This document shows positions 27,500 to 38,700 of a DNA stretch of 64,000 nucleotides, piece after piece; position 1 is the first letter of the stretch; the number at the start of each line of letters is the position of its first letter. Position numbers and translations under genes: made by a program. This DNA comes from Prosthecobacter sp. (GTDB taxonomy: Bacteria; Verrucomicrobiota; Verrucomicrobiia; Verrucomicrobiales; Verrucomicrobiaceae): assembly GCA_021733925.1 (NCBI GenBank), contig JAIPJY010000004.1, positions 124,001 to 188,000 on the forward strand, in the 5' to 3' direction. The notes beneath the pieces were generated by a model, which had not been told where the DNA came from, made no database searches, and saw only the letters and a program-made list of their open reading frames with translations.

Positions 27500-28918
27500 G
27501 TGAACACGCTCTCCCCTTCCTCGTTCGGCGCCCCCAAAGTCTCCGTCTTCAGCGGCAAAACCAGCTATGACGATGCCGATGCCCTGCGGCAGCAGATTGA
27601 AGATGCGATCAATGCACTGGAACTCTCTGCGGACTTCATCACTTCTGGTGACCGCGTCGTCATCAAGCCGAACTGGGTCAAGGAGCACAATGCGAGCAAG
27701 CCGGAGGATGAAAGCGGCTGGCTCACGATCATCACGCATCCCGCCGTCGTGCGGGAAGTCGCCCGCTGGGCTGCGCGAAAACTTCAGGGACATGGCTCTG
27801 TGACGCTGTGTGATGCGCCACAGAGTGATTCGTCTTTTGCCACGATCCGACGGCTGCACCGGCTGGATGATCTTATCACGGACCTCACGAAGGAGTTTTC
27901 GGGAATTGCCTTTCTGCTGTTCGATATGCGGTGTGAGGAGTGGACCATTGATGACGGGGTCACCATCGCCAAACGGGAACTGCCGAGTGATCCGTCCGGG
28001 GCGGTGGACATTCATCTGGATGCGGACAGTGAATTCCTTGGGCATCCCGGCTTGGGCAAGCTGTATGGAGCGTCGTTTGATTTCGCCACGACGAACCGGC
28101 AGCACACGGATCCGCACCATGAATACCGCATCTGCCGCACGCCGATGAATGCGGATGTGCTGATCAATGTGCCGAAGCTCAAGACGCACAAGAAAGTTGG
28201 GCTTACCGTCGCGTTGAAAAATCTGGTGGGGACTACTCCGCGCACGAACTGGCTGCCGCGCCATACTGAGGGCACGCCGGCTGAAGGTGGGGATCAATTT
28301 GCAGAGTCCACGGCGAAGCGTGCGCTCGAAGGGACGCTCATGCGCACCGCCAAGAAAATCCTCTTTGGCCGATTCTTTCTCTCCAAGCTTTTCGTGCCGC
28401 TGAAAAAACTGGGGCGCGTCGTTTTTGGTGATACCAAGGAAGTCGTGCGCTCCGGCAACTGGCATGGCAACAACACGGCCTGGCGCATGATCTTGGATCT
28501 GCACAAGTGCTTCTTCTACTTCGACGGACGTGGGGTGCGGCGGGACAAGCCGTTGCGTTATCTGACCATCGTGGATGGCATCATTGGGGGCGATGGCGAC
28601 GGGCCCATGTCATGTGATCCTGTGGCCAGCGGTGTCATTATCGCAGGGACGCATCCTGTGGCGGTTGATTGTGTCAGCGCGCAGCTCATGGGGCTTAATT
28701 GGAAAAAGACGCGGCTGCTGAATGATGCTTTTGCGATTCAGCGACTGCCCATCACGGGCTTTGGGCCTGCAGATATCACCGTCGCTTCGAACAAGTCTGA
28801 GTGGACCGGCCCCTTTGAGCAGATGAAGGACTGTTTCGAGTTCCAATGCCACTTCGGCTGGTCCGGGCATCTGGAGAGCGATGAAAGGCTGGCGAAGATG
28901 GGGAAATCAGCGGTCTGA
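27500..28918 (+). CDS. DUF362 domain protein
   Basis: 472 residues from GTG 27500-27502, chosen because family similarity starts here and the more upstream in-frame codons overlap the divergent peptidase gene. DUF362 features are KVSVFSGKTSYDD, DRVVIKPNWVKEHN, DVLINVPKLKTHKKVGLTVA with LKNLVGTTPR, and the closing DGIIGGDGDGPMSCDP and GTHPVAVDCV. Many DUF362 proteins carry ferredoxin-type cysteine clusters; none is seen here. The biochemical role of the family is not established. Confidence 0.88.
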   Translation: MNTLSPSSFGAPKVSVFSGKTSYDDADALRQQIEDAINALELSADFITSGDRVVIKPNWVKEHNASKPEDESGWLTIITHPAVVREVARWAARKLQGHGSVTLCDAPQSDSSFATIRRLHRLDDLITDLTKEFSGIAFLLFDMRCEEWTIDDGVTIAKRELPSDPSGAVDIHLDADSEFLGHPGLGKLYGASFDFATTNRQHTDPHHEYRICRTPMNADVLINVPKLKTHKKVGLTVALKNLVGTTPRTNWLPRHTEGTPAEGGDQFAESTAKRALEGTLMRTAKKILFGRFFLSKLFVPLKKLGRVVFGDTKEVVRSGNWHGNNTAWRMILDLHKCFFYFDGRGVRRDKPLRYLTIVDGIIGGDGDGPMSCDPVASGVIIAGTHPVAVDCVSAQLMGLNWKKTRLLNDAFAIQRLPITGFGPADITVASNKSEWTGPFEQMKDCFEFQCHFGWSGHLESDERLAKMGKSAV

Positions 28919-29119
28919 AGCAATCGCGGCAAGACGAGCAAAAACATCTGAGGAGGGGATCGTTTGCGAGATCCCTGCATCAAACTGGTGAATCCTTCGA
29001 CCGATTTCCACCTCCCACGCCGCATCCGCTGTACTTGAAGGATGCTGTGCGAGAATCAGAGATCCAGCACGTGGCAGATCTGGCATGTTTTCGACAGCGG
29101 AATCGTTTGAGACAGGCAT
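28907..29119 (-). CDS. Orphan addiction-module antitoxin-like protein (PF09720 type), possible relic
   Basis: 70 residues. The segment AAWEVEIGRRIHQFDAGISQ and the following TIPSSDVFARLAAI match the usual ending of unstable antitoxins of RelE-type modules (pattern W..EI.RR......G...TIP..EV.AR). The N-terminus is shorter and less regular than in the family. Where a RelE-like toxin gene would be expected downstream on the minus strand, the frame instead runs 12 bp into the end of the DUF362 gene, and no toxin is seen. It is therefore an orphan or decayed antitoxin. Assignment is by motif pattern only. Confidence 0.5.
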   Translation of the reverse strand: MPVSNDSAVENMPDLPRAGSLILAQHPSSTADAAWEVEIGRRIHQFDAGISQTIPSSDVFARLAAIASDR

Positions 29120-29165
29120 GGGTGATTGTCATCACACCAGCCCGTTTTGTCGAACTCCAAATGCC

Positions 29166-30416
<1,251 letters not shown>

Positions 30417-30507
30417 GGGGGGTGTTTCTTAGCGCGGCCCGTGGTCTGCGCAAGCCTGCACGAAAGGCAGGTTCTAAGAACTTGGGAGGCCAGCCGTTGC
30501 AGCCAGC

Positions 30508-32061
30508 ATGAAAAGCTGCCTGTTGCCCTGTGTCCTCTTGCTGGCCTGTACTCCTGAGAAGGAAACCAAGCAGACCGTTTCACCGGACAAGATCAACGAC
30601 ACGATCCAGCAAACTGTGGATCATCTGGATGCCGCGCTGATGCATGATTACCGGCTCATCGCTGAAAAACGCCTGAAATATCAACACTCACCTGCCCTGC
30701 CGGCGCTGCCGCCCATGGCTGACGACACCACCTTTCTGCGGCGCGCCTGCATTGATCTCGCGGGAAGGCTGCCGCGCCCGGAAGAGGTGCGTCATTTTAT
30801 CGCAGACACCTCCCCCGGTAAACGCGCCAGACTTACGGACGCCCTCACTCGCGAACCCGGTGGTGCCGAAGTGCGCTTCCGTATGCTGGCAGAGGCATTT
30901 CGCGTGACCGACAACGATTACAAAACAATTCCCTGGCTGCGGCAGGCGGCAGCGGAAGACCGCCCGTATGCCGAAATCGTCGCCGCCATGATTGGAAGCT
31001 GGCTCAAGCCATCGGTTGATCAAGGCAACGCCATGCGCACCAGCGTGGAGACAGCCTACACGGTGCTGGGTGAGGACCTCTACTGTGCCATGTGCCACGA
31101 TCACCCTTTTACTGACTACACCGAGCATGGCTGCTTTGCCTTTGCCGCCTGCTTTACAGGCCAAAAGGAAATGCGCCTGCCACTCGACTACAAATACCCC
31201 AATGGCAAACCAGGGGAAGTGATCCAAGCCGATATCCTGCACCGTTCTAAAAACTATTGGCCGCGCATCCGCGACGATCAGGACAAGCTCATGCAGGTGG
31301 TGCAATGGATCACCGAGGAAGAAGAGAGCAAGCGCTTCGCCCTGGTGGCCTCGCTGCGAGTGTGGAGCGGCCTGTTTGGCATGCCCGGGGAGGAGGTAGA
31401 CATCACCGTGGGTGGGGTGGATCCTGCGCCCCCGTGGCACGGCATCAAAGGTGCGGACAATCCCAATATCTACCATCGGAGCTGCTTCAGCGGATCGCCA
31501 CTCGGAGCCGCCACCTGGATCGATCTGGACACGAATCATCCCGATGATTTTTCGCAAGCCACCAAGCTGCTCATCGAGGAGTTTCTGCGCTGCGGTGGCC
31601 GCATCGGTGAATTTCAGCGTATCCTGGCACGGACGGAGGCCTACAGCCGGTCGGGCATCGACTACAACTTCAAGTGGAGAGACTGCTACCTCGCGCCTGC
31701 ACCGCAGATACGACGCCTTCCTTCGGAGGTGATCTGGAAAACACTCACGGCGGAAACTGACGCCCAACTGCCCCAAGTGCCGCAGCCTGAACACCCCCTG
31801 TGCATGCTGGGCCGAGGCACTCGCGAATGGACGGACGAAAGCCGGACACCGCTCTCACATGAACTCGTGCGCTTCATGATGAATGATAAACTCATCGACC
31901 AAGCGACAGCGAAAGCTGGCGATGCCGAGGGAATGTTTCTGGCACTGCTCGGGCGTGAGCCCTCCGAAAACGAGAGGGCGGCTATCTTGCGCACTTCGGC
32001 TTCAAACCAGGATGTTGCCTGGGCACTGCTGAACACGAAGGAGTTCTTGTTCAGGCCGTGA
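30508..32061 (+). CDS. Lipoprotein with DUF1549-type domain
   Basis: 517 residues. The N-terminus MKSCLLPCVLLLAC ends in a lipobox Cys at about residue 14. A DUF1549-like domain follows, with DDTTFLRRACIDLAGRLPRP and EEVRHFIADTSPGKRARL, and the middle has CAMCHDHPFTDY, a CxxCH heme-type motif also seen at this place in DUF1549 proteins. The C-terminal part (DUF1553-like) contains FQRILARTEAYSRSGI. These secreted proteins are abundant in Planctomycetota and Verrucomicrobiota; function unproven. No DUF1501 partner gene lies beside it, unlike at 47329-50770. Confidence 0.8.
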   Translation: MKSCLLPCVLLLACTPEKETKQTVSPDKINDTIQQTVDHLDAALMHDYRLIAEKRLKYQHSPALPALPPMADDTTFLRRACIDLAGRLPRPEEVRHFIADTSPGKRARLTDALTREPGGAEVRFRMLAEAFRVTDNDYKTIPWLRQAAAEDRPYAEIVAAMIGSWLKPSVDQGNAMRTSVETAYTVLGEDLYCAMCHDHPFTDYTEHGCFAFAACFTGQKEMRLPLDYKYPNGKPGEVIQADILHRSKNYWPRIRDDQDKLMQVVQWITEEEESKRFALVASLRVWSGLFGMPGEEVDITVGGVDPAPPWHGIKGADNPNIYHRSCFSGSPLGAATWIDLDTNHPDDFSQATKLLIEEFLRCGGRIGEFQRILARTEAYSRSGIDYNFKWRDCYLAPAPQIRRLPSEVIWKTLTAETDAQLPQVPQPEHPLCMLGRGTREWTDESRTPLSHELVRFMMNDKLIDQATAKAGDAEGMFLALLGREPSENERAAILRTSASNQDVAWALLNTKEFLFRP

Positions 32062-32063
32062 TC

Positions 32064-32086
32064 CATCCGCGAACCGGATGTGATTT
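32064..32086 (+). terminator. Possible terminator after the DUF1549-type lipoprotein gene
   Basis: CATCCG and CGGATG form a six-pair stem around a five-base loop 3 bp past the stop, followed by TGATTTT. The T tract is short, so this is a weak call. Confidence 0.35.
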
Positions 32087-32126
32087 TCAGCTCCGTTTCT
32101 TGCCTTCACGTTGACAGCCATTTCAT

Positions 32127-32699
32127 TTGCTGAACTTCAGCTCTCTAACCGCTATGACACTTGATCTTCCGACAGCCGACATTTTGACGAAAGTCCGCGG
32201 CGCCCATTGCCTGACGGAGTCAGAGCTCCAGTCGCTTTCCACCGCAATCACGGAGGTTCAACTGCGTCGGGAGCTGGATGCAGTCGATTCCCAATGGGAA
32301 AAGGACATGCAAAAATATGTATCCTTTCGTCGCAGAAAAGGTGGCCAGTCAGGGCTCGTCATAGTTTCGCGAGGAGAAGGTTTTGCAAGGATCCTCATTG
32401 GGTTGGGCATCGCCTCCTACGGAGGCTACATGATCTGGCAGTTTCTCCAAGAATCCGAAAAGGTGGATCATTCTTATAATTTTGCACCTCTCCTCTTTTT
32501 CTCCTTCCTTCTGGCGCTGGGAGCCTGGCTTATCATCACAAGCTTCGGACAGTTTCATGTCGTTACTGATTATGAACGAGAACGCGGGGAATATCTCTCC
32601 CGGCGCAAGCAGCTCACGGCTCAATTGCCCAGAGAATCTCGCTTTCCAGCGCGCTACTGTCCCAACTGCTTGTCCTGGGACAGGCAATATTTTAGCTAG
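32127..32699 (+). CDS. Membrane protein of unknown function
   Basis: 190 residues, or 181 if the ATG at 32154 is used; neither has a clear ribosome-binding site. A charged N-terminal domain of about 95 residues precedes two membrane helices (about 88-104 and 120-138), followed by a basic region and a closing CPNC motif near the C-terminus. I recognise no family. It is convergent with the peptidase gene that ends at 32712. Confidence 0.6.
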   Translation: MLNFSSLTAMTLDLPTADILTKVRGAHCLTESELQSLSTAITEVQLRRELDAVDSQWEKDMQKYVSFRRRKGGQSGLVIVSRGEGFARILIGLGIASYGGYMIWQFLQESEKVDHSYNFAPLLFFSFLLALGAWLIITSFGQFHVVTDYERERGEYLSRRKQLTAQLPRESRFPARYCPNCLSWDRQYFS

Positions 32700-32711
32700 A
32701 CACCGTGATGA

Positions 32712-35627
32712 TCAATCCCGCGATCCGGGCGTGATTTTCATCTGCACTTCCTTACCTTCGCGCTGGACGCTGATGGTGGTTTCTTTGCCGATCTTGAGAT
32801 CGCCCATGACGTAGGTGTAGTCGTAGATGTTGGTGATGTCCTTGCCACCGAGTTTGATGATGACGTCGCCGGCTTTGACGCCTGCTTTGGCAGCGGGGCC
32901 GATGGGGGAGACGCCGCTGAGTTTGACGCCTTTGATGTCGCCCTGGGCGTAGTCGGGGATGGTGCCGAGGTAGGCGCGGAGGCCGGTGCGGACGCCTTGG
33001 TTTTTCGGAGCCTCCATGGCGATGTAATCGGGGGCGGGATCGGTGGTGGCGATGCCGCGGGCGATGAGGCCCATGAGCTTGGCGATCTTGGCGGCGTTGA
33101 CGTAGTCGATCTTGTCTGCGGTATCACTGGGCATGTGGTAGTCGGCGTGGGAGCCAGTGAAGGCGTTCAGGGAGGGAATGCCTTTCAGATAAAATGCGGT
33201 GCTGTCCGTGGGCAGGTGGGCGTCATTCTGCGTGGTGATGGGCAGGCCGATGGGGGCATTGCGCTTTTCGATTTCCTTGGCCCAAATGGAGCTGCTGCCA
33301 AGTCCCTGCATGACGAGTGTCTTCTGGAAGCGGCCGATCATGTCCATGTTCAGACAGGCGGCGAACATGCCGGTGAGCTTTGCGTTGGGATCGCCCTTGA
33401 TCATTTTGGCGTAGGCTTCGACGAAGTGATTGCTGCCGAGCAGGCCGAGCTCCTCACCACTCCATGCGGCGAAGATGATGTCGCGCTTGAGGGTGAGCTT
33501 GCCCTGCTTTTTCAAGTCGGCGAGCCACTGGGCGATTTCGAGAACGGCGGAGGTACCAGAGGCGTTGTCATCGGCACCGTGGTGGATCTTGTTCACTTCA
33601 TCGCCTTTGGCGCGAGAGTTTGAGCCGCCGCTGCTGCCGAGGTGATCCACATGAGCGCAGACGATGAGAGGGGCGACGTGGGGGTCGGGCTTGTCGCCGT
33701 AGGGCAGGACGCCGAGGACGTTGCGGCCTTTTTTCTTCTCCTGCTGAATGACGATGTTGGCGGCGAGTGTGCCCTTGCAGTCGATGCCGCCCATGAGATC
33801 GCCGTTGTCGAGCTTGTCTTGGAGGTCCTTGAGATTCTTGCCTGCGGTGGCGAGCAGCTTGTCTCCCAGCGCATCGGTGATGCTGATGGCGGCGATGCCG
33901 CTGTTGGCGAGGGAGGCATCAAAGGACAGTGGCGCGAGCTGCTGGACCACTTTGGAATTTGGGCCGCTGACGACGATCAAGCCGCGCGCGCCTTTCTGGC
34001 GTGCGGTGAGCGCCTTGTAGCGCAGGCTGGAGTAGCGACTGAGTTCATTGCGGCGCTCCTGCGTGATGCCTTCGGGCAGGTAGCGGAAGACGAGCACCCA
34101 TTTGTCCTTCACGTCGAGGTGCGCGTAGCTGCTGTAGGTCTCGATCTTTTTACCGTCGTTGCCGGTGGCCTCCTCCGGTGTTTCGATGCCGTAACCAGCG
34201 AACACAATGCCGGCGGGTTTCACTTCGCCGTTTTGAGAGAAGGAGAGGGGTTTCCAATCCTCATCGACTTTCAAGTCGTTGCCGTTGAACTTCAATTCGT
34301 TCCCTTCACCAAGGGCGACACCGGCGGTGAATTCGAAGTTGTCGAAATAGGTGTCGTCATCGCCGAAGGGTGAGAGGCCGATTTTTTGGAAGACGTCTGC
34401 CACATACTGGGTAGCAAGTTTTTCACCTTCGGTGCCGGTGAGGCGACCGCCCAGCGCGTCGCTGGCAAGATAGGTGACCTGCTGCTTCATGTCTTCGGGG
34501 CGGATCTCTGCGGCGGTGGCGGCGAAGTCGGGCTCGGGAGTCTTGGTGATTACCGCCTGCGGATCAGTCTTGAGCCCAAGTGCGGTGAGCGCGTGATCGT
34601 GGTCCCAGTCGGCGAGGTAAATCTGGGAGGCTCCCCCTGCCCCGCGACCGCTGGTCCATGAGAGTTTTTTGCCGTCCGGGGAGAAAACGGGGAGGCCATC
34701 GAAGCCGTCCGTGGTGGTCACGCGCACGGGATCGTGTTTGCCGGCGGCATCGACGATGTAGAGTTCAAAATTGGCGAAGCCTTGCAGGTTGGTGGTGAAG
34801 ATCAGGTATTCGCCGCTGGGGTGGAAATAGGGGGCCCAACTCATGGCGCCGAGTTTGGTGATGGGCTTTTGCTCGCTGCCGTCAGCATTCATGGTCCAGA
34901 CTTCGGCCACATCGCCCTTCGGGGTGAAGCGGCGCCAGCAGATGAGCTTGCCATCGGCGCTGAAGAAGGGGCCACCGTCGTAGCCGGGGGCATCGGTGAG
35001 GCGCTTCACGTTTGAGCCGTCGGCATCGGCGGTGTAGATCTCCATGAAGTACTGTTTGTCGATCTTCAGGCGCTCTTCGTCCTCTTTGCTGAGCTTGGTC
35101 TCATAGGCCTGGCGGTTGCTGGCGAAGACGATTTTTTTTCCATCGGGTGAGTAGTCGCCCTCGGCATCGTAGCCGCGTGTGTGCGTGAGGTTTTTGAGGG
35201 ACTTGTCCACGAGGGAGTATTCCCAGATATCGTAGTGCTCGTCGTAGTCCCAGGAGTAGCGGCGCACCTTGGAGTTCTTGCGTTCTTCGTACTCGGCGGC
35301 CTGAAGTTTTTTCGATTCCGGATCAATGTGGGTGGAAGCGAAGAGCACGCGCTTGCCATCGGGATGGATCCAGGCACAGGTGGTCTTGCCCATGCCGGGT
35401 GAAATGCGCTCTTGATCGCCCGTTTCGAGGTCCATCAGGTAGATCTGATAAAAAGGGTTCCCTTCCTCGCGCTCGGACTGGAAGATCATCTTTGTCCCAT
35501 CGGCGTTGAAGTAGCCCTCCCCGGAGCGTTTGCCCTCAAAGGTGAGCTGGCGGGGGGCGGTGATGAAATCTGCCTCGGTCTGGGCAAAGACGGCGGTCGA
35601 GAGGAAAAGGAAGGCGAGCAGGCGCAT
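32712..35627 (-). CDS. Secreted M28 aminopeptidase fused to a propeller and a PDZ domain
   Basis: 971 residues from ATG 35625-35627 (or 977 from 35645); the signal peptide ends at AVFAQ. WD40-like PD40 repeats (KRSGEGYFNADGTKMIFQSE, YSPDGKKIVFASNRQ, YLIFTTNLQGFANFELY) form a TolB-like propeller over about the first 390 residues. A protease-associated insert precedes an M28 zinc peptidase domain with metal and catalytic residues in CAHVDHLGSSGGS, GADDNASGT, AAWSGEELGLLGSN, NMDMIGR and GSHADYHMPSDT. A PDZ domain closes the protein (VSPIGPAAKAGVKAGDVIIK). It should trim peptides outside the cytoplasm. Confidence 0.93.
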   Translation of the reverse strand: MRLLAFLFLSTAVFAQTEADFITAPRQLTFEGKRSGEGYFNADGTKMIFQSEREEGNPFYQIYLMDLETGDQERISPGMGKTTCAWIHPDGKRVLFASTHIDPESKKLQAAEYEERKNSKVRRYSWDYDEHYDIWEYSLVDKSLKNLTHTRGYDAEGDYSPDGKKIVFASNRQAYETKLSKEDEERLKIDKQYFMEIYTADADGSNVKRLTDAPGYDGGPFFSADGKLICWRRFTPKGDVAEVWTMNADGSEQKPITKLGAMSWAPYFHPSGEYLIFTTNLQGFANFELYIVDAAGKHDPVRVTTTDGFDGLPVFSPDGKKLSWTSGRGAGGASQIYLADWDHDHALTALGLKTDPQAVITKTPEPDFAATAAEIRPEDMKQQVTYLASDALGGRLTGTEGEKLATQYVADVFQKIGLSPFGDDDTYFDNFEFTAGVALGEGNELKFNGNDLKVDEDWKPLSFSQNGEVKPAGIVFAGYGIETPEEATGNDGKKIETYSSYAHLDVKDKWVLVFRYLPEGITQERRNELSRYSSLRYKALTARQKGARGLIVVSGPNSKVVQQLAPLSFDASLANSGIAAISITDALGDKLLATAGKNLKDLQDKLDNGDLMGGIDCKGTLAANIVIQQEKKKGRNVLGVLPYGDKPDPHVAPLIVCAHVDHLGSSGGSNSRAKGDEVNKIHHGADDNASGTSAVLEIAQWLADLKKQGKLTLKRDIIFAAWSGEELGLLGSNHFVEAYAKMIKGDPNAKLTGMFAACLNMDMIGRFQKTLVMQGLGSSSIWAKEIEKRNAPIGLPITTQNDAHLPTDSTAFYLKGIPSLNAFTGSHADYHMPSDTADKIDYVNAAKIAKLMGLIARGIATTDPAPDYIAMEAPKNQGVRTGLRAYLGTIPDYAQGDIKGVKLSGVSPIGPAAKAGVKAGDVIIKLGGKDITNIYDYTYVMGDLKIGKETTISVQREGKEVQMKITPGSRD

Positions 35628-35730
35628 GGTTGTGAGAAAGAACATACGTTTGACGGGGATGTTTGCAGAAACTTTGCGCATGCATCCGGCTGCAAACCGC
35701 GTTTGATGCGCCCCGAACTTTTTTCCGACC

Positions 35731-38700
35731 ATGCGCACACTCCCCCTGCTCGCTCTATTTCCCCTGCTGGTTTCCGCCGCCGAACCGGTGTCTCTGTTTG
35801 ATGGCAAGACGCTGAAAGGCTGGGATGGTGAAACGACGAAAGTCTGGCGGGTGGTGGACGGGGCGATCGTGGGTGGATCGCTGGAGGGGAATCCGCAGAA
35901 TGAATTCCTGACCTCGAAAAAGGTGTATCGGAATTTCATCCTACGGCTGGAATACAAGCTGGTAGGGACGGAGGGCTTTGTGAACGGAGGGGTGCAATTC
36001 CGCAGTGTGCGCATCCCGCAGCCGCCGAATGAGATGAGCGGGTATCAGGCGGACATTGGCGCAGGTTATTCGGGCTGCTTGTATGATGAATCGAGACGGA
36101 AGAAGATGCTGCTGCAGCCAGCGAAGGAGCTGATCGAAAAAGCGGAGAAGCCGGGAGAGTGGAACAGCTATGAGATTCGCGCCGAGGAGCAGCGCATTCA
36201 GTTGTTTGTGAACAAGGTGCGCACGGTTGACTACACTGAGCGTGAACCGGGGATCGATTTGAAGGGACTCATTGCTTTGCAAATCCATGGCACGTGCAAG
36301 GCGCAGATCTCCTACCGCAACATCACCATTGAAGCGCTGCCGGACGCTATGGTTCCTGAAGAGAAGGATGTGTTGAATCGCTTTGGCAATCCGGGTGCTG
36401 CGGTGGCGAAACATGAAGCATTCAAAGATGGCAAGTTCGTGCTGGAGCAGGATGAAGTGATCGTGATGGCGGGTCAGGAGAATCTGGTGCGCGAGCAGAA
36501 GGTGGGAGAATTTGAAGCGGTGTTCGGCACGGCCTTTGCAGCCAAGCAGCCGCGCTTTCGCTCGATGGCCTGGGAAGGCGACACAGTGTATGAGCAGTGG
36601 CGGGATTTGAATTTCGGCGACTGGAAGGCGCAGCTTGATGCGGCTGGAGCGAGCATCGTAATCGCGCAATTTGGGCAGACGGAGTCGTTTGATGGCGTGA
36701 AGCGGCTGGCGGAGTTCAAGTCGGCCTATCATCGGCTGCTGGACCAGTTTACCGGACAAACACCGCGTCTGGTGCTGGTGTCGCCTATGCCGTTTGAAAA
36801 GCCTACGGCACCGCATGCGCCGGACCTGACGCAGCGAAATGCGGATGTGAAGGTCTATGCTGAGGCGGTGCGCGAGGTGGCGAAGCAGCGTGGGGCCGTC
36901 TTTGTCGATCTGTTCACGCCTTTGTCCGCCCGCGCGGGAGAGCGCATCACTGATGATGGCTTGCATCTGAATGCGTTGGGATTGCGCGTGGTGGCACAAG
37001 AGATCGCGCAGCAGCTTGGAGCCTCTTCGAGTGACGCGGATGATCTCACTGCGCTGAAGGCGGCGATTGTGGAAAAGAACCGCCTGTGGTTTGACTGCTG
37101 GCGTCCGGCGAACTGGTCGTTTGTGTATGGCGACCGTGTGACGCAGATGTTTGGCAAGCCTGCGCAGGATGCGCCGTCGCTGCGGGAGAGCTTTGAAGAG
37201 CGGAAACCGCTTGTGGCCAAACTGGACGTGCGCATTCATGCGCTGGCGAAGGGCGAGAAGGTGCAGGATGAGCCGAAGACGGAAGCACCTGTGATCACGG
37301 AAACGGTGCTCACGGCGGAGCAGCAGATGGCGTCTTTCACGGTGGCGGAGGGCTATGAGATGAATCTCTTTGCGTCAGAGGTGGAAGGAGTGGCGAAGCC
37401 GACGCAGTTTTCCTGGGATGAGCGCGGACGCCTGTATGTGGCGTGCTCGCCGACGTATCCGCAGACACGGCTGGGCATCAAGCCTTCTGACTTTATCCTC
37501 GTGCTCGAAGACACGAATGGCGATGGCAAGGCTGACAAATCCACGCGCTTTGCGGAAGGTTTGACGATGGTGCAGGGTGTTGAGGTGGGCGCGGGTGGCG
37601 TGTATGTCTGCGACTTCGACCAGATTGTGCATCTCAAAGACACCGACGGTGACGGCAAGGCGGATGTGAAGACGGTGCTGTTTGCGGGCTTTGGCATCGG
37701 GGACACGCATCAACTGGCGAACTCGATCTGCCATGGTCCTGATGGCGCGCTGTGGTTCACGCAGGGGCTGCATGCGTTTTCACGCGTGGAAACGGCCTGG
37801 GGGCTCGCACGATTGGAAAAAGCAGGTGTGTGGAAACTGAACCCGCGCACGCAGAAGATGGCGGCCTACTTCAACGGCGGCAAGGCGGGGCACAACTGCT
37901 GGGGCGTGGCGTTTGATGACTACAACCAGGTCTTCCACAAGAGCGGCGACCGTCCGGTGGGCTACTACAGCGTGCCGGGACTCGTGGCGCTGGCTGATCC
38001 TGATGAGTACCATCCGACCGGGGCTTTGTTTGACTCGAATCCCAAGACGAACAGCCTGGAGTTCATCGGCACGAAAGCGCTGCCGGATGACATTCAGGGC
38101 TGTGCGCTGATCGGCGGTTATTTTGGCAATGTGGTGGAACTGCATCGACTCGAAGATGATGGCTCGGGATTCAAGAGCACGCAGCTGCCGAAGCTGGTGA
38201 CATCAAGCGACACGTCGTTTCGTCCGGTGGATGTGAGCATCGGGCCAGATGGCGCGATGTATCTGTGCGACTGGTTCAATCCGGTGATCGGCCACTATCA
38301 GGCAAGCTATGCGGACCCGCGCCGTGACCGCTCGCATGGACGCATCTGGCGCATCACGGCGAAAGGCCGTGCACCGGTCAAGCAGCCTAAGCTGGCGGAG
38401 ATGAAACCGGCGGAACTGCTGGAGCAACTGAAGTCACCGGAGCGATGGACGCGGTATCAGGCGAAGAGAATGCTGTTTGATACACCGACGGCGGAGGTGC
38501 TGAAAGCGGCGGATGAGTTCATCGCGAAGAATGATGACGAGCATGTGCTGATGGAGGTGTGCGGCGTGTTTGAGTCGCATGAATCGCCGCGTGAGGAACT
38601 GGTGAAGCGTTTGCTGAAGGCGAAGGATGCACGTGTGCGTGCTTATGGTGCAAGGGCGACGGAGTCGCTGGAGCTTCTGACCCATGCTGTGCGCGACGAG

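Noticed and set aside
35941-37239. A 432-codon minus-strand frame opposite the multidomain dehydrogenase gene.
   Set aside because: Opposite clear DUF1080 and SGNH-like coding sequence, with no recognisable motif.
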